A stretch of DNA of 37,302 nt from Candidatus Melainabacteria bacterium (GCA_018695135.1 JABHOV010000103.1:1-37302); one strand, 5' to 3'; shown: positions 25,832 through 34,141, counted from the first letter of the stretch. The notes: generated by a model not told the origin, from the letters alone. Numbers and translations: made by a program.

Positions 25832-26182
25832 TTAATCAGGATACTTAGGACTAAGTAAACTAACTGCCAAAGCAACAACACTCGCCAGCGCCATAGCAGA
25901 AATCAAAATAGCAGGGATTAACTTATCCCCGTTACCTGCAGCAAATGCATTGATTGCCAAAGTAGATCTCCAAGTAAATGCGCCAATCAAAAGTACATTA
26001 ACTACTCTTGTTGCAGTTAGCACCACCTTGCTTTTGCAGACAAAAAAGCTCATTATAATGATGATTGCCGCACTTGCGACCCCGCTGATTAGAGCAGATT
26101 TGGCGTGAGTTAAGTAAAAACCTACCAAGCCTAACGTAAGTATGCTCAGCCCGTAGAGTAAATAAAGTGTTTTTTGATTCAT
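25832..26182 (-). CDS. TMEM14/UPF0136-like membrane protein
   Basis: 116 residues with four predicted membrane helices. YLLYGLSILTLGLVGFYLTHAKSALISGVASA matches the TMEM14 (UPF0136) opening (YG.....G..GY..A.S..SL..G), and the closing part with KLIPAILISAMAL fits the family's KFMPAG..... The role in bacteria is unknown. On the minus strand TATAAT lies 8 nt before the ATG. It is divergent from ilvE, the start codons being only 20 bp apart. Confidence 0.75.
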   Translation of the reverse strand: MNQKTLYLLYGLSILTLGLVGFYLTHAKSALISGVASAAIIIIMSFFVCKSKVVLTATRVVNVLLIGAFTWRSTLAINAFAAGNGDKLIPAILISAMALASVVALAVSLLSPKYPD

Positions 26183-26189
26183 AATGTAC

Positions 26190-26198
26190 TATTATAAT
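26190..26198. promoter_or_regulatory. Overlapping divergent -10 boxes, TMEM14-like / ilvE
   Basis: A 9-bp AT stretch supplies TATAAT on the minus strand (26191-26196, 8 nt from ATG 26182). On the plus strand it supplies TATTAT (26190-26195, 7 nt from ATG 26203) or TATAAT (26193-26198). The two promoters physically overlap, so only one polymerase can bind at a time. Confidence 0.45.
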
Positions 26199-26202
26199 GC
26201 TA

Positions 26203-27150
26203 ATGGCTAAAGTTCCGATCAAAATTCACGAATATGCATTTCTTGGCAAAGATTTCTTGAAATATCAAGATGCCAAGATCAGTGTCATGACACATGCTTT
26301 CATGTATGGCACCGCCGTTTTTGAAGGAATTCGTGCTTATTATAATAAAGATAAAGATGCGCTCTATCTACTTCATCTTAGAAATCATTTTGAGAGATTA
26401 TTACAAAGTTGCAAAATTCTGAGAATGCAACCCTATTATGATGTTGATCAAATGTGTGAACTAACAATAGAACTTCTCAAAAAAAACAAACCGAAGTGCG
26501 ATGCCTACGTTAGACCAAGTTGGTTCAAGTCCTGTGAAAGAATTGGTCCTTCAGTCATTTGCGCTGACAGCGACGATGAAGATAGTTTCGTGATGACATC
26601 AATTGATCTTGGTGACTACCTTGATACAAGCAAAGGTATCTCAGTACAAATTTCTAGTTGGAGAAGGGTTTCTGATAATGCGATTCCACCTCGTGCCAAA
26701 ATTAATGGTAGCTATGTCAACACTGGACTTGCCAAGGCAAATGCGATTCTCGCTGGCTATGACGACGCGATTTATTTAACAGAAGCTGGTTACGTTGCTG
26801 AGGGTTCAGCAATGAATCTATTTATCATTCGTGATGGCAAACTTGTTACACCAAGAGTCTCTGACAATATCCTTGAAGGTATTACTCGCAACTTTATTAG
26901 TGACCTTGCAATCGATGAATTAGGCTTGGAGGTTGAGACACGCGCAATTGACCGCACTGAGCTTTATATAGCAGAAGAAGCGTTTTTCTGCGGAACTGGC
27001 GCGCAAATAGTGCCAATTGGTTTTATTGATAATTATCAATTAGGTAATGGCAAGCCTGGGGCTATCACCAGTAAATTACAAAATCTCTATAACGATATAG
27101 CGAGGGGCAAAGTTGATAAATATAATGATTGCCTCATCGAAGTTAAATAA
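26203..27150 (+). CDS. ilvE: Branched-chain amino acid aminotransferase
   Basis: PLP-dependent class IV aminotransferase that interconverts leucine, isoleucine or valine and their keto acids. The 315 residues begin KVPIKIHEYAFLGKDFL. FMYGTAVFEGIRAYYN, AYVRPSWFKS and RAKINGSYVNTGLAKANAI with the PLP lysine follow. DDAIYLTEAGYVAEGSAMNLFIIRDG (family: YvaEgs..NlF) and FFCGTGAQIVPI close the set. I choose ATG 26203 over 26197 because a -10-like box lies 7 nt before it; the other choice only adds two residues. It overlaps the next gene by 26 nt. Confidence 0.92.
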   Translation: MAKVPIKIHEYAFLGKDFLKYQDAKISVMTHAFMYGTAVFEGIRAYYNKDKDALYLLHLRNHFERLLQSCKILRMQPYYDVDQMCELTIELLKKNKPKCDAYVRPSWFKSCERIGPSVICADSDDEDSFVMTSIDLGDYLDTSKGISVQISSWRRVSDNAIPPRAKINGSYVNTGLAKANAILAGYDDAIYLTEAGYVAEGSAMNLFIIRDGKLVTPRVSDNILEGITRNFISDLAIDELGLEVETRAIDRTELYIAEEAFFCGTGAQIVPIGFIDNYQLGNGKPGAITSKLQNLYNDIARGKVDKYNDCLIEVK

Positions 27151-28597
27151 ATTTGTTCAAGAAATCCAAGCCTTCTTGAAGCCAGAACAAGTTCTAAACA
27201 CAGATATAGATCGTTATCTCTATGAAACAGACGCCACTTCTTTATTTAAAAATCAAGCTGCTTTGATTCTCATCCCGCGCACTAGCCAAGAAGTAGCGCG
27301 CATAATCACAATCATCAATAAATATCCAGAGCTCAACTTCGTTGCAAGAGGTGCTGGCACCGGGCTCTCAGGTGGAGCGATTGGTGATGCTAATTCAATC
27401 ATTATTTCAATAGCCAAACTCAGCAAACTAATTGCTTTTGATGCAGCAAATCAAATGGCACTTATTGAAACAGGATTAGTCAACGAAACTCTCAGTCAAT
27501 TAGTGAAGCAAACTGGCTTACATTTCTCGCCAGACCCCAGTTCCCAAGCAGCATGCACCATTGGTGGCAATATCGCAGAGAACGCCGGTGGCATTCATTG
27601 CTACAAGCATGGAGTCAGCGCCGATCAAATACTCGGACTGGAGGTAGTTTTGCCAAGTGGCGAAATAATCCACCTTGGTCAAATCAATCAACAAGCCTGC
27701 GAGGATTTTGATCTTGGACAAGAAATAAAACAAATTCATTCAGCCAAAAGATCAGCAATTGATTTCACCAGGCTCTTTGTAGGTAGTGAAGGTACCTTTG
27801 GAATTGCTACCAAGGCATTAGTGCGCTTACAAAAAATCCCTGAATCATTTCTTACAATGCAAGTTGCTTTTGCTTCGGCGATAGAGGCTGCCGAATTAGT
27901 TTCAGCAATTATCAAAGCTGGCTTTAAGCCAACCGCTCTAGAGATGATCGACAAAGGTGCTCTAGAAGCAGTTTCCAAGACTTTTGACTTGGGCATTCCC
28001 GGTGAAAGCAATGCTGTTTTATTAATAGAGCTTGATGGCGATAATGATGAGATCCTACTTGAAGCTAAAGCCATCAAACAACTAATCAAAACTCAATTTA
28101 AACCTCTACTCTATAAAGAAACTCAAGATCCAACAGAAAGACAATTCTTGTGGAAAGTCCGCAAGGGTACCGTTGCTGCCTTTGGGCAAATTGCACCGTT
28201 TTGGTATCTTTATGATGCCGTGGTGCCTCGCTCCAAAATCCCTGAGGCAACGGCAAAGATCGAAGCAATTGCCTTGAAATATAATCTCAAACTAGCTAGT
28301 GTCTTGCATGCTGCTGATGGCAACCTACATCCAAACTTCTTGTATGATCCAGAAAAAGATCCTGGAGTTGTTGAGCGTATTCATAAAGCAAGCCATGAAA
28401 TCATGCATCTTTGTATTGAACTAGGCGGCGTACTTTCAGGTGAGCATGGTATCGGCGTCGAGAAGCGTGACTACATGCCTTTCTTGTTTTCTGATGCTGA
28501 TATGGAAACCATGCTCAAAGTCAGGCGAGTTTTTGATCCCAAAATGATTAGTAACCCGAACAAGATTTTTCCAATTCGTGTTTGCAAAGAATGTTAA
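27125..28597 (+). CDS. glcD: GlcD-type FAD-linked oxidase
   Basis: FAD-dependent 2-hydroxyacid dehydrogenase of the glycolate oxidase subunit GlcD / D-lactate dehydrogenase type. The 490 residues hold the FAD-binding (PCMH) domain with VARGAGTGLSGGAIG, HFSPDPSSQAACTIGGNIAENAGGIHCYKHG and LFVGSEGTFGI, then the oxidase C-terminal domain with HAADGNLHPNFLYDP and ALGGVLSGEHGIGVEKRDYM-type residues, ending PNKIFP. The exact substrate (glycolate, lactate) cannot be read from sequence. I use ATG 27125; a TTG at 27113 is possible. The gene lies inside the ilvE 3' end, so translation is probably coupled. GlcE/GlcF subunits are not adjacent. Confidence 0.88.
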   Translation: MIASSKLNKFVQEIQAFLKPEQVLNTDIDRYLYETDATSLFKNQAALILIPRTSQEVARIITIINKYPELNFVARGAGTGLSGGAIGDANSIIISIAKLSKLIAFDAANQMALIETGLVNETLSQLVKQTGLHFSPDPSSQAACTIGGNIAENAGGIHCYKHGVSADQILGLEVVLPSGEIIHLGQINQQACEDFDLGQEIKQIHSAKRSAIDFTRLFVGSEGTFGIATKALVRLQKIPESFLTMQVAFASAIEAAELVSAIIKAGFKPTALEMIDKGALEAVSKTFDLGIPGESNAVLLIELDGDNDEILLEAKAIKQLIKTQFKPLLYKETQDPTERQFLWKVRKGTVAAFGQIAPFWYLYDAVVPRSKIPEATAKIEAIALKYNLKLASVLHAADGNLHPNFLYDPEKDPGVVERIHKASHEIMHLCIELGGVLSGEHGIGVEKRDYMPFLFSDADMETMLKVRRVFDPKMISNPNKIFPIRVCKEC

Positions 28598-28610
28598 GCA
28601 AAAATAACCA

Positions 28611-28625
28611 TGAGAATGATTCTCA
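28611..28625. promoter_or_regulatory. Fur box 1 upstream of ferredoxin
   Basis: TGAGAATGATTCTCA is a perfect 7-1-7 inverted repeat, the architecture of Fur-family boxes. It matches the half-site of the palindrome before fur (TGAGAAT/ATTCTCA). It lies 14 bp after the glcD stop, about 62 bp from box 2 centre to centre. Confidence 0.75.
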
Positions 28626-28671
28626 ATTATCAGCCTTGAATCCCTCTAAAATAGCCAATAAACACGCTCAA

Positions 28672-28700
28672 TTGACAATGATTCTCAACAGCTATTTATT
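28672..28700 (+). promoter_or_regulatory. Ferredoxin promoter with Fur box 2
   Basis: TTGACA (28672-28677) and TTTATT (28695-28700) have 17-nt spacing. Box 2, TGACAATGATTCTCA (28673-28687), has one mismatch to the perfect box and covers the -35. It predicts repression by the Fur protein at 16158-16622. Confidence 0.7.
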
Positions 28701-28777
28701 CTGGTCTTAGTTGTTAGGATATGTCTCGGTTAGCCAATAAAGAAGCTAACCATTCATTTGGTTTAAAGGAGAAAAGA

Positions 28778-29005
28778 ATGCCATACACTATTGTTTCAGA
28801 AATTTGTGAAGGTGCAGAGGATTGTATCCCTGTTTGTCCAGTTGATTGTATCGTCTGGCCTGCTGAGGAAAAGAAAAACGCCAAAGGTTTTAAATACCCA
28901 TACATCGACATGGATACCTGTATCGATTGTGGTGCTTGCTTAGCTGCTTGCCCTATTGAAGGCGCTATCCTTGACGAAGGTAAACCTGAACTACAACTAG
29001 TTTAG
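28778..29005 (+). CDS. Two-cluster ferredoxin
   Basis: Small iron-sulfur electron carrier. The 75 residues hold two cysteine sets. The first is C10, C16, C20 and C24 (ICEGAEDCIPVCPVDCI), of the spaced type found in 7Fe/8Fe ferredoxins. The second is CIDCGACLAACP, a normal CxxCxxCxxxCP 4Fe-4S site. Start at 28778 (MPYTIVSEIC), directly after AAAGGAG; the longer frame from 28721 lacks similarity. Two Fur boxes lie upstream and a terminator follows, so it is a single-gene iron-responsive unit. The redox partner is unknown. Confidence 0.93.
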   Translation: MPYTIVSEICEGAEDCIPVCPVDCIVWPAEEKKNAKGFKYPYIDMDTCIDCGACLAACPIEGAILDEGKPELQLV

Positions 29006-29025
29006 TTTTTTACAATTGTATTTTC

Positions 29026-29055
29026 AAAAGCCCGGCTTATGCTGGGCTTTTTTTT
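29026..29055 (+). terminator. Intrinsic terminator of the ferredoxin gene
   Basis: AAAAGCCCGGC and GCTGGGCTTTT pair around TTAT with one G-T pair, followed by a run of T. It lies 21 nt past the stop. Confidence 0.9.
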
Positions 29056-29059
29056 GCTT

Positions 29060-29096
29060 ACGTCATTGCGAGTTCCGAAGGAACGTGGCAATCCAG
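29060..29096. repeat. GTCATTGCGAG-type palindrome, intergenic copy
   Basis: ACGTCATTGCGAG, then TTCCGAAGGAA as a hairpin, then CGTGGCAATCCAGT. It shares its first 13 bases and the CAAYCCA end with the copy inside aroC (2622-2652). Confidence 0.6.
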
Positions 29097-29121
29097 TCAA
29101 AGAGTTATAATGACAACTGGT

Positions 29122-29766
29122 ATGAAAAACATTCTAATTACCGGCGGCTCGAGAGGAATAGGCAAAGCCTGTGCTGATTTACTTGCTAATGGCAACAATA
29201 TATTTTCACCTAGCTCCAAGGAACTTGATGTGAGTAATCAAGAATCGATCAATAACTATCTCAAGCAAATCGAATCGCTTGATGCGCTTGTTTGTAACGC
29301 TGGAATTTATTACGGCAGCAATATAGAAAAGCACTCTGTTGATGAATTTTCTAAAGTACTTGATGTCAATCTCACTGGTAGTTTTAGAATGATTCAGTCA
29401 TGCTTGCCATTATTCAAAAAAGGCTCAAAAATTATACTGATGGGTTCAGTCAGCGCTTACGGCGACGCAGGTGCGCCAGCCTACGCAGCATCCAAAGCAG
29501 GACTCATTGCCATGATGAAATCTCTTGCTCCAGAACTTGCTCATGACGGAATTACTATCAACACCATCAACCCAGGCTGGGTACGCACTGACATGACTCA
29601 AACACTCGTCTCCAAAGAATCAGAAGCTATGCTGCTTGGTTCAACTCTACTCAAGCGCTGGATAGAGCCAGTAGAAATTGCAAACTTGGTGGAGTTTTTG
29701 ATTAGTGATAAAGCTAATGCTATTTGTGGTGAAGTGATCACTATCGACGCAGGTCTTATGGTCTAG
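29122..29766 (+). CDS. Short-chain dehydrogenase/reductase, FabG-like
   Basis: NAD(P)-dependent oxidoreductase of the classical SDR family, most like 3-oxoacyl-ACP reductase (FabG). The 214 residues show ILITGGSRGIGKA (cofactor loop), ALVCNAGIYYG (NAG), ILMGSVSAYG (Ser), YAASKAGLIAMMKSLAPELA (YxxxK), INPGWVRTDMT and the end GEVITIDAGL. It is shorter than most FabG (about 245). The ATG at 29122 is taken because the fold begins there; a TATAAT at 29106-29111 overlaps the alternative ATG at 29110. Substrate unknown. A family-C repeat follows the stop. Confidence 0.85.
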   Translation: MKNILITGGSRGIGKACADLLANGNNIFSPSSKELDVSNQESINNYLKQIESLDALVCNAGIYYGSNIEKHSVDEFSKVLDVNLTGSFRMIQSCLPLFKKGSKIILMGSVSAYGDAGAPAYAASKAGLIAMMKSLAPELAHDGITINTINPGWVRTDMTQTLVSKESEAMLLGSTLLKRWIEPVEIANLVEFLISDKANAICGEVITIDAGLMV

Positions 29767-29773
29767 AACCTAC

Positions 29774-29894
29774 TCGCAAAGTCCCACCTGCTGCGTTACG
29801 CTCGCCCTAACAAGTCATCATTGACGGCACAGTCAACTCAGCCTTGTTAGAACTTCGCAAGCATTGCATCTGGTGACTTTTCAAGCAGGTTCAG
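29774..29894. repeat. Family-C repeat between SDR and kdsA
   Basis: It begins CAAAGTCCCACCTGCTGC and ends GACTTTTCAAGCAGGT, giving an outer inverted repeat, with an inner CTAACAAG/CTTGTTAG pair. The conserved centre matches 25718-25822. Its first 30 bases also resemble family A (CCCACC-GCTGCGT-AC), linking families A and C. Confidence 0.7.
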
Positions 29895-29910
29895 AACAAA
29901 ACAAAAATGC

Positions 29911-29916
29911 TATAAT
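29911..29916 (+). promoter_or_regulatory. -10 box TATAAT before kdsA
   Basis: A perfect TATAAT ends 9 nt before ATG 29926, giving at most a 2-3 nt leader. Confidence 0.45.
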
Positions 29917-29925
29917 TCTTTGCTA

Positions 29926-30768
29926 ATGAGCTTCCAAGAACAAATAATGAACCCAAATAGCTTCCCAATCCTTTTGGGGCCTTGTGTTGCTGAATCCGAG
30001 CAAGTACTTTTTGAGATTGCTACTGGACTTGAAAAGATCATCTCCAAACTAGAGGCTGAGAAATTAACAGATGGTGTTGTTTGGGTTTTTAAAGCAAGTT
30101 ACGACAAAGCTAACCGCTCATCGATTCATGGTTTTCGCGGTCCTGGTCTTGAAGAAGGTCTTAAACAACTTGCCAAAGTCAAAAAGGATTTTGGTTTCTC
30201 ACTTGTCTCTGATGTACATGAAGTTAGTCATTGCGCGCCTGCTGCTGAAGTCTTAGATATCTTGCAAATCCCTGCATTTCTTTGCAGACAAACCGACCTG
30301 ATTGTTGCAGCAGCACAAACAAACAAAGTACTTAATATAAAGAAGGGACAATTTCTTTCACCACCTGAGATCAAAAACATCGTAGTCAAAGCAAAAGAAG
30401 CTGGCAATACTAACGTGTTTATTTGTGAACGTGGCAATAGCTTTGGTTACAACAACTTAGTTGTCGACATGCGCATGTTTGAACAAGCGCGCGAGATGGG
30501 CATTAGAACTATTTTTGATGCAACTCATTCTTGCCAGCTTCCTGGTGCTGGCGGTGACAAGTCTCTTGGCAATTCTCACTACGCGCCAATTCTTGCACGC
30601 GCTGCAGTTGCAGCCGGTGCTACAGGTATCTTTGCAGAGACCCACCCACGTCCAGATGAAGCACTCTCAGATGGTCCTAATATGATTAGACTTGATGAGC
30701 TGGAAGCAGCCTTGAGAGGGATTCTTGAAGTGAGGGCTTTGAATAGCAAGGCTTGTTTACAAAACTAA
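29926..30768 (+). CDS. kdsA: KDO-8-phosphate synthase
   Basis: Condenses phosphoenolpyruvate with arabinose-5-phosphate to KDO-8-phosphate, needed for the inner core of lipopolysaccharide, hence evidence for an outer membrane. The 280 residues show LLGPCVAES, FKASYDKANRSSIHGFRGPG, LVSDVHE, IPAFLCRQTDLIVAAA, FICERGNSFGYNNLVVDMR, FDATHSCQLPGAGG and GIFAETHPRPDEALSDGPNM, a full set of family motifs. A Cys at the start of the barrel (PCVAES) is conserved in all KdsA, so metal dependence cannot be judged by it. The 3' end overlaps the opposing gene by 12 nt. Confidence 0.95.
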   Translation: MSFQEQIMNPNSFPILLGPCVAESEQVLFEIATGLEKIISKLEAEKLTDGVVWVFKASYDKANRSSIHGFRGPGLEEGLKQLAKVKKDFGFSLVSDVHEVSHCAPAAEVLDILQIPAFLCRQTDLIVAAAQTNKVLNIKKGQFLSPPEIKNIVVKAKEAGNTNVFICERGNSFGYNNLVVDMRMFEQAREMGIRTIFDATHSCQLPGAGGDKSLGNSHYAPILARAAVAAGATGIFAETHPRPDEALSDGPNMIRLDELEAALRGILEVRALNSKACLQN

Positions 30769-31563
30769 TGAGTTCATCCAAATATGTCTCAAACTATCAG
30801 CAATACCATGAGACGCTAACTGACTCTCGATATCTTTTTTATTAGTTACATTAATAGCCATCACATCTGGTAAACCATTCAGTTGTGCTCTATCAAGACT
30901 ATTAGCCAAAAATTGCTTATAAGTTGCATCAATAATCCACTGATTCTTATCCCAATCTTCAACAGCTAAGAACATATGATTTTGCGTTCCATCATCGATG
31001 CCTTGAACATCAGCCCCTATAGTAGTCACAACAGACAAGCTTGGATCTTTTTTCAGCAATTGGTGCATATAACCAGTTAACAAACCACATATTCTATTTT
31101 CCGGATCAGATTCGTATGAACCTAGCGGACTGAGTTTCACTCTTTGATTTTGGTACGAGGGGAAAGCTATTGAAGCAGCATTTTGGATACTGCTGCTTAA
31201 TTGAAAATCATTAATTGGTGAAACTGTTAGCTCATTAGAGTCTCTACCACTTAAAAATCTAATAGCACAAGGTGATTCTAATAAATTCAACTGAACTCTA
31301 AACTTGGGCTCAGGAGTTTCAAAAAGACTAGGTTGAATATGCATTTGTCTCAAATCATTTTGCTGCTTTACCATATCCGTATTAGTTGAAATCCCATTAG
31401 CAATTAAAACTCCTGAAGCTGCAGTGTAAGCAGTAGTAATAGCATGAGAAACCAGAGTCGGATCAATATCAGCAGCAATTTTGCTCGTCGCCTGAGAAGA
31501 GCTTTCTGGATTGAAGCTAATTGCGACATGCAGAGGACTTACAATATAAAATTGATTTTGCAT
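30757..31563 (-). CDS. Hypothetical protein, possible transglutaminase-like fold
   Basis: Not recognised with certainty. 268 residues from ATG 31563 (a TTG at 31575 is possible). The C-terminal half has ICGLLTGYMHQLLKK, then NHMFLAVEDWDKNQWIIDATYKQFL. The order Cys-helix ... His-strand ... Asp-strand, with IDATYKQFL, recalls the IDPTxxQF pattern of transglutaminase-like cysteine proteins. The first half (about 1-120) is unlike anything known to me. No signal peptide is obvious, though residues 30-60 include a short apolar helix. It follows ftsW but is separated by a strong inverted repeat. Function not assigned. Confidence 0.65.
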   Translation of the reverse strand: MQNQFYIVSPLHVAISFNPESSSQATSKIAADIDPTLVSHAITTAYTAASGVLIANGISTNTDMVKQQNDLRQMHIQPSLFETPEPKFRVQLNLLESPCAIRFLSGRDSNELTVSPINDFQLSSSIQNAASIAFPSYQNQRVKLSPLGSYESDPENRICGLLTGYMHQLLKKDPSLSVVTTIGADVQGIDDGTQNHMFLAVEDWDKNQWIIDATYKQFLANSLDRAQLNGLPDVMAINVTNKKDIESQLASHGIADSLRHIWMNSLVL

Positions 31564-31640
31564 ACAGCTATACAAAGAACTACAACTAATCCAATTTATA
31601 AGAGACGAGCTATAACACCCATGCGATTTTTGTTATTTTT

Positions 31641-31719
31641 TAATCACATCTATGGGTCCAAACCAGTCTATCTTCAGATACGCAGCAGAGCTGCAGGGAA
31701 TTGGACCCATAGGTGATTA
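31641..31719. repeat. Long inverted repeat after ftsW
   Basis: TATGGGTCCAA (31651-31661) pairs with TTGGACCCATA (31701-31711), and TAATCAC (31641-31647) with GTGATTA (31713-31719) outside a small bulge. An inner GCAGC-AGA-GCTGC hairpin sits in the loop. On the minus strand the base is followed by AAAAAATAAC, not a T-run. The ftsW stop codon lies in the right arm. Confidence 0.7.
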
Positions 31720-32802
31720 AACCCTAGAGAACCTCGATATATTCAGTAATATCCCCACAATAATTGAAGCAGACAAGAAACTACTGCCACCAAAACTAAT
31801 CAAGGGCAAAGTCATTCCAGTAATAGGGAAGAGCCCAGTAGCTACAGCGATATTGATGAGAACTTGAAAACCAAATATTAACGTCAGCGAGAAGCCAAAT
31901 ATTTGTCCAAACTTGTCTTCAGCGTTCAAACTAATATAAAAAGCTCTATAAAGCCAAGAGAAAAACAAAAATAGTACACCAGCTGCTCCCAAAAAGCCAA
32001 TCTCTTCACAAATAATTGAAAAAATAAAATCAGCATAAGCGATTGGCAAAGGACCTAGTTTTTGGACAGAAGCTCCAATACCAACACCCCAAAGACCACC
32101 AGAACCAATCGCCCTAATAGACTGGATTAGATTATAGCCATGTCCCAAAGGATCAGAATATGGTTCAAGCCAATATTTCACTCTATCCATTTGATATGGA
32201 GTGTTAAGCACTTGCCTTACTCCGAGGAAAGCACAAGTCCCAAGTCCTGCAATAAACGCCACTAAATTAAAACCAGAAGCATAAACTGCTGCAAATGCTG
32301 CCGACATAATCAAAATACTGCCACCAAGATCAGGTTGTTTCAAAACCAAACCTGCCATTAATAGAACCCCAAGAAAAGCCCAAACATGATTACGTCCTTC
32401 TACCAAGACTTTAGTCACAACCAACGCTGTAATAATCTTGGCAAATTCAGAAACTTGCAAATTTAGGAAACCAAGTGCCAGCCATCTTCTAGAACCTCCT
32501 GTCACGACACCAAACTTGGCAGTCAATGCAAGTGCCACCAGCGATGCAATCAAAAGTGGCCAAGCGAGTTTTTTAAGCCATCTGAAATGTAAGAAACTAA
32601 AAACTAACATTATCGAGAGCCCAAAAGAAACTGCAACAAAATGCTTAATAATAAAAACCCAAGGATTACCAAAATAACGTACAGATTCATGCCAAGACGC
32701 GCTGATAACAAAAGTAATACCAACAACAATCAAGGCAATTGTTACTTGCAAAAAGAAAGGATCAACTCTATTCAGGCTTGGTTTATATACTACAGCTTCC
32801 AC
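31717..32802 (-). CDS. ftsW: Peptidoglycan glycosyltransferase FtsW
   Basis: SEDS-family membrane enzyme that polymerises glycan strands at the division septum, working with a class B penicillin-binding protein. The 361 residues have about ten membrane helices and the SEDS motifs TGGSRRWLALG, VSEFAKI, KQPDLGGS, PIAYADFIFSIICEEIGF and the ending GMTLPLISFGGSSFLSASI. It is assigned as FtsW, not RodA, because murD overlaps its start by 20 nt, the order of the division and cell-wall cluster. The stop lies in an inverted repeat. Confidence 0.93.
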   Translation of the reverse strand: MEAVVYKPSLNRVDPFFLQVTIALIVVGITFVISASWHESVRYFGNPWVFIIKHFVAVSFGLSIMLVFSFLHFRWLKKLAWPLLIASLVALALTAKFGVVTGGSRRWLALGFLNLQVSEFAKIITALVVTKVLVEGRNHVWAFLGVLLMAGLVLKQPDLGGSILIMSAAFAAVYASGFNLVAFIAGLGTCAFLGVRQVLNTPYQMDRVKYWLEPYSDPLGHGYNLIQSIRAIGSGGLWGVGIGASVQKLGPLPIAYADFIFSIICEEIGFLGAAGVLFLFFSWLYRAFYISLNAEDKFGQIFGFSLTLIFGFQVLINIAVATGLFPITGMTLPLISFGGSSFLSASIIVGILLNISRFSRV

Positions 32803-34141
32803 TTGATTTAGTATATATCAGCTGCCTAAATTTATCTCCCCTCTCTTGATAGTTTTTAAACATATCAAAACTAGAGCTAGCTGGCACCAATACAATAGGC
32901 AAGCCTGAATCATGGCGAATAGCTAAGTCAACTGCTTGCTCTAAAGTCTCGGCTTCAGAGAAATCAGCGTGAGCTACATTTTTCAAAGCCATAGCTATCT
33001 TTTTTCTCAATTCGCCAATAATAATGATGTATGAAGATCGAACACTAACTATTTTAATAAATTCTCTAAGATCAAGGTTCTTGTCTTTACCGCCGATGAT
33101 AGCAATGCAATCATCAAAGGATTCTAATGCCTTGATTGCCGAGTCTGGATTAGTTGCCTTACTATCATTGTAGGCTTTGTGACCATTAACAGTGGTGATA
33201 TATTCAAGACGATGCGGCACAGCCTTAAAACTCGCGAGCTTCGTTTCAAGATCTTCTCTCTTCACCCCAAACTCAGTTGCCCCAAGACTTGCAGCCAAAA
33301 TATTAGAATAATTATGTTTGCCGACCAATTGAAGCTCTGCACAATCAAGTAATTTGCTCTCTGCTAAATACAAAGCGCCATCTTCATAATATGCATTTGC
33401 TTGAGCTTCAGTAGAAAATAATTGTGACTTGTCGTTCTTTAAACTTGCAGTCACATTGTCGTCTTGATTCAAGATGAAAACTCCATCATGCTCAAACAAG
33501 CGAGCTTTGGCTAGACGATATTCAGCAAGATCTTTGTGCCAATCCAAATGATCATCAGTAAAATTGAGATAGACCGAGCAATCAACTTGTTTGACTAGCT
33601 TTGAATAGAACAACTGTGCAGAGCTGATTTCCAGAACGAAAACTTCTTGGTTCTTGAGTTTTGCAAAATCCATAAACGGCAAACCAATATTGCCAATTGC
33701 TTGTGTATCAAAAATATCTGCCAGAAGGCTTACAGTAGTTGTCTTGCCATTGGTGCCAGTGACAGCTATTTTCTTCCCCGGCGCAAAATCCAAAAATAAA
33801 TCAAGATCAGTTCCAAAGTCAACTTGTGAATCTTTAATCAGCTTAATGACAGGCGCATGTGGCGGAATACCAGGGCTAATCATCACAAATCGTGAATCGA
33901 CAGAATCACGAAGAATAAAATCAATGGTTTGCTGACCAAACTCAAATCGCACCCCTTTAGCCTCATAATCCTCTATTCCAGCAAAGCAGTCTCTAGCCTT
34001 AAGCTCAGAAACCCTAATCTCAATACTAGGCTCGCGCTCCAAAAGGAAATCTATCGTGCTTCTGGCACTAATTCCATATCCTAAAATCGTTACGCTATTA
34101 ACACCGGGTGATAACGCCGTAACGCTTTGTATTGACATCAT
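32783..34141 (-). CDS. murD: UDP-MurNAc-L-alanine:D-glutamate ligase
   Basis: Adds D-glutamate to UDP-N-acetylmuramoyl-L-alanine in peptidoglycan precursor synthesis. The 452 residues include the N-terminal Rossmann start VTILGYGISARSTIDFL, the ATP loop VTGTNGKTTTVSLLADIF, QAIGNIGLPF, LEISSAQL, LNFTDDHLDWHKDLAEY, AVPHRLEYI and YNDSKATNPDSAIKAL. Residues 5-18 are encoded by one family-B REP copy (34088-34130); MurD of other bacteria normally begins close to the VLGLG strand. No other ATG lies near residue 18. The start codons ATG 34141 and 34138 lie inside the RAYT2 frame, overlapping it by 44 nt. Confidence 0.92.
   Translation of the reverse strand: MMSIQSVTALSPGVNSVTILGYGISARSTIDFLLEREPSIEIRVSELKARDCFAGIEDYEAKGVRFEFGQQTIDFILRDSVDSRFVMISPGIPPHAPVIKLIKDSQVDFGTDLDLFLDFAPGKKIAVTGTNGKTTTVSLLADIFDTQAIGNIGLPFMDFAKLKNQEVFVLEISSAQLFYSKLVKQVDCSVYLNFTDDHLDWHKDLAEYRLAKARLFEHDGVFILNQDDNVTASLKNDKSQLFSTEAQANAYYEDGALYLAESKLLDCAELQLVGKHNYSNILAASLGATEFGVKREDLETKLASFKAVPHRLEYITTVNGHKAYNDSKATNPDSAIKALESFDDCIAIIGGKDKNLDLREFIKIVSVRSSYIIIIGELRKKIAMALKNVAHADFSEAETLEQAVDLAIRHDSGLPIVLVPASSSFDMFKNYQERGDKFRQLIYTKSSGSCSI
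34088..34130 (+). repeat. Family-B REP that is translated in two frames
   Basis: This copy gives RAYT2 its last ten residues and TAA stop (34098-34100), and in another frame gives MurD residues 5-18. Its core is AACACCGGGTGATAAC. Confidence 0.85.
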
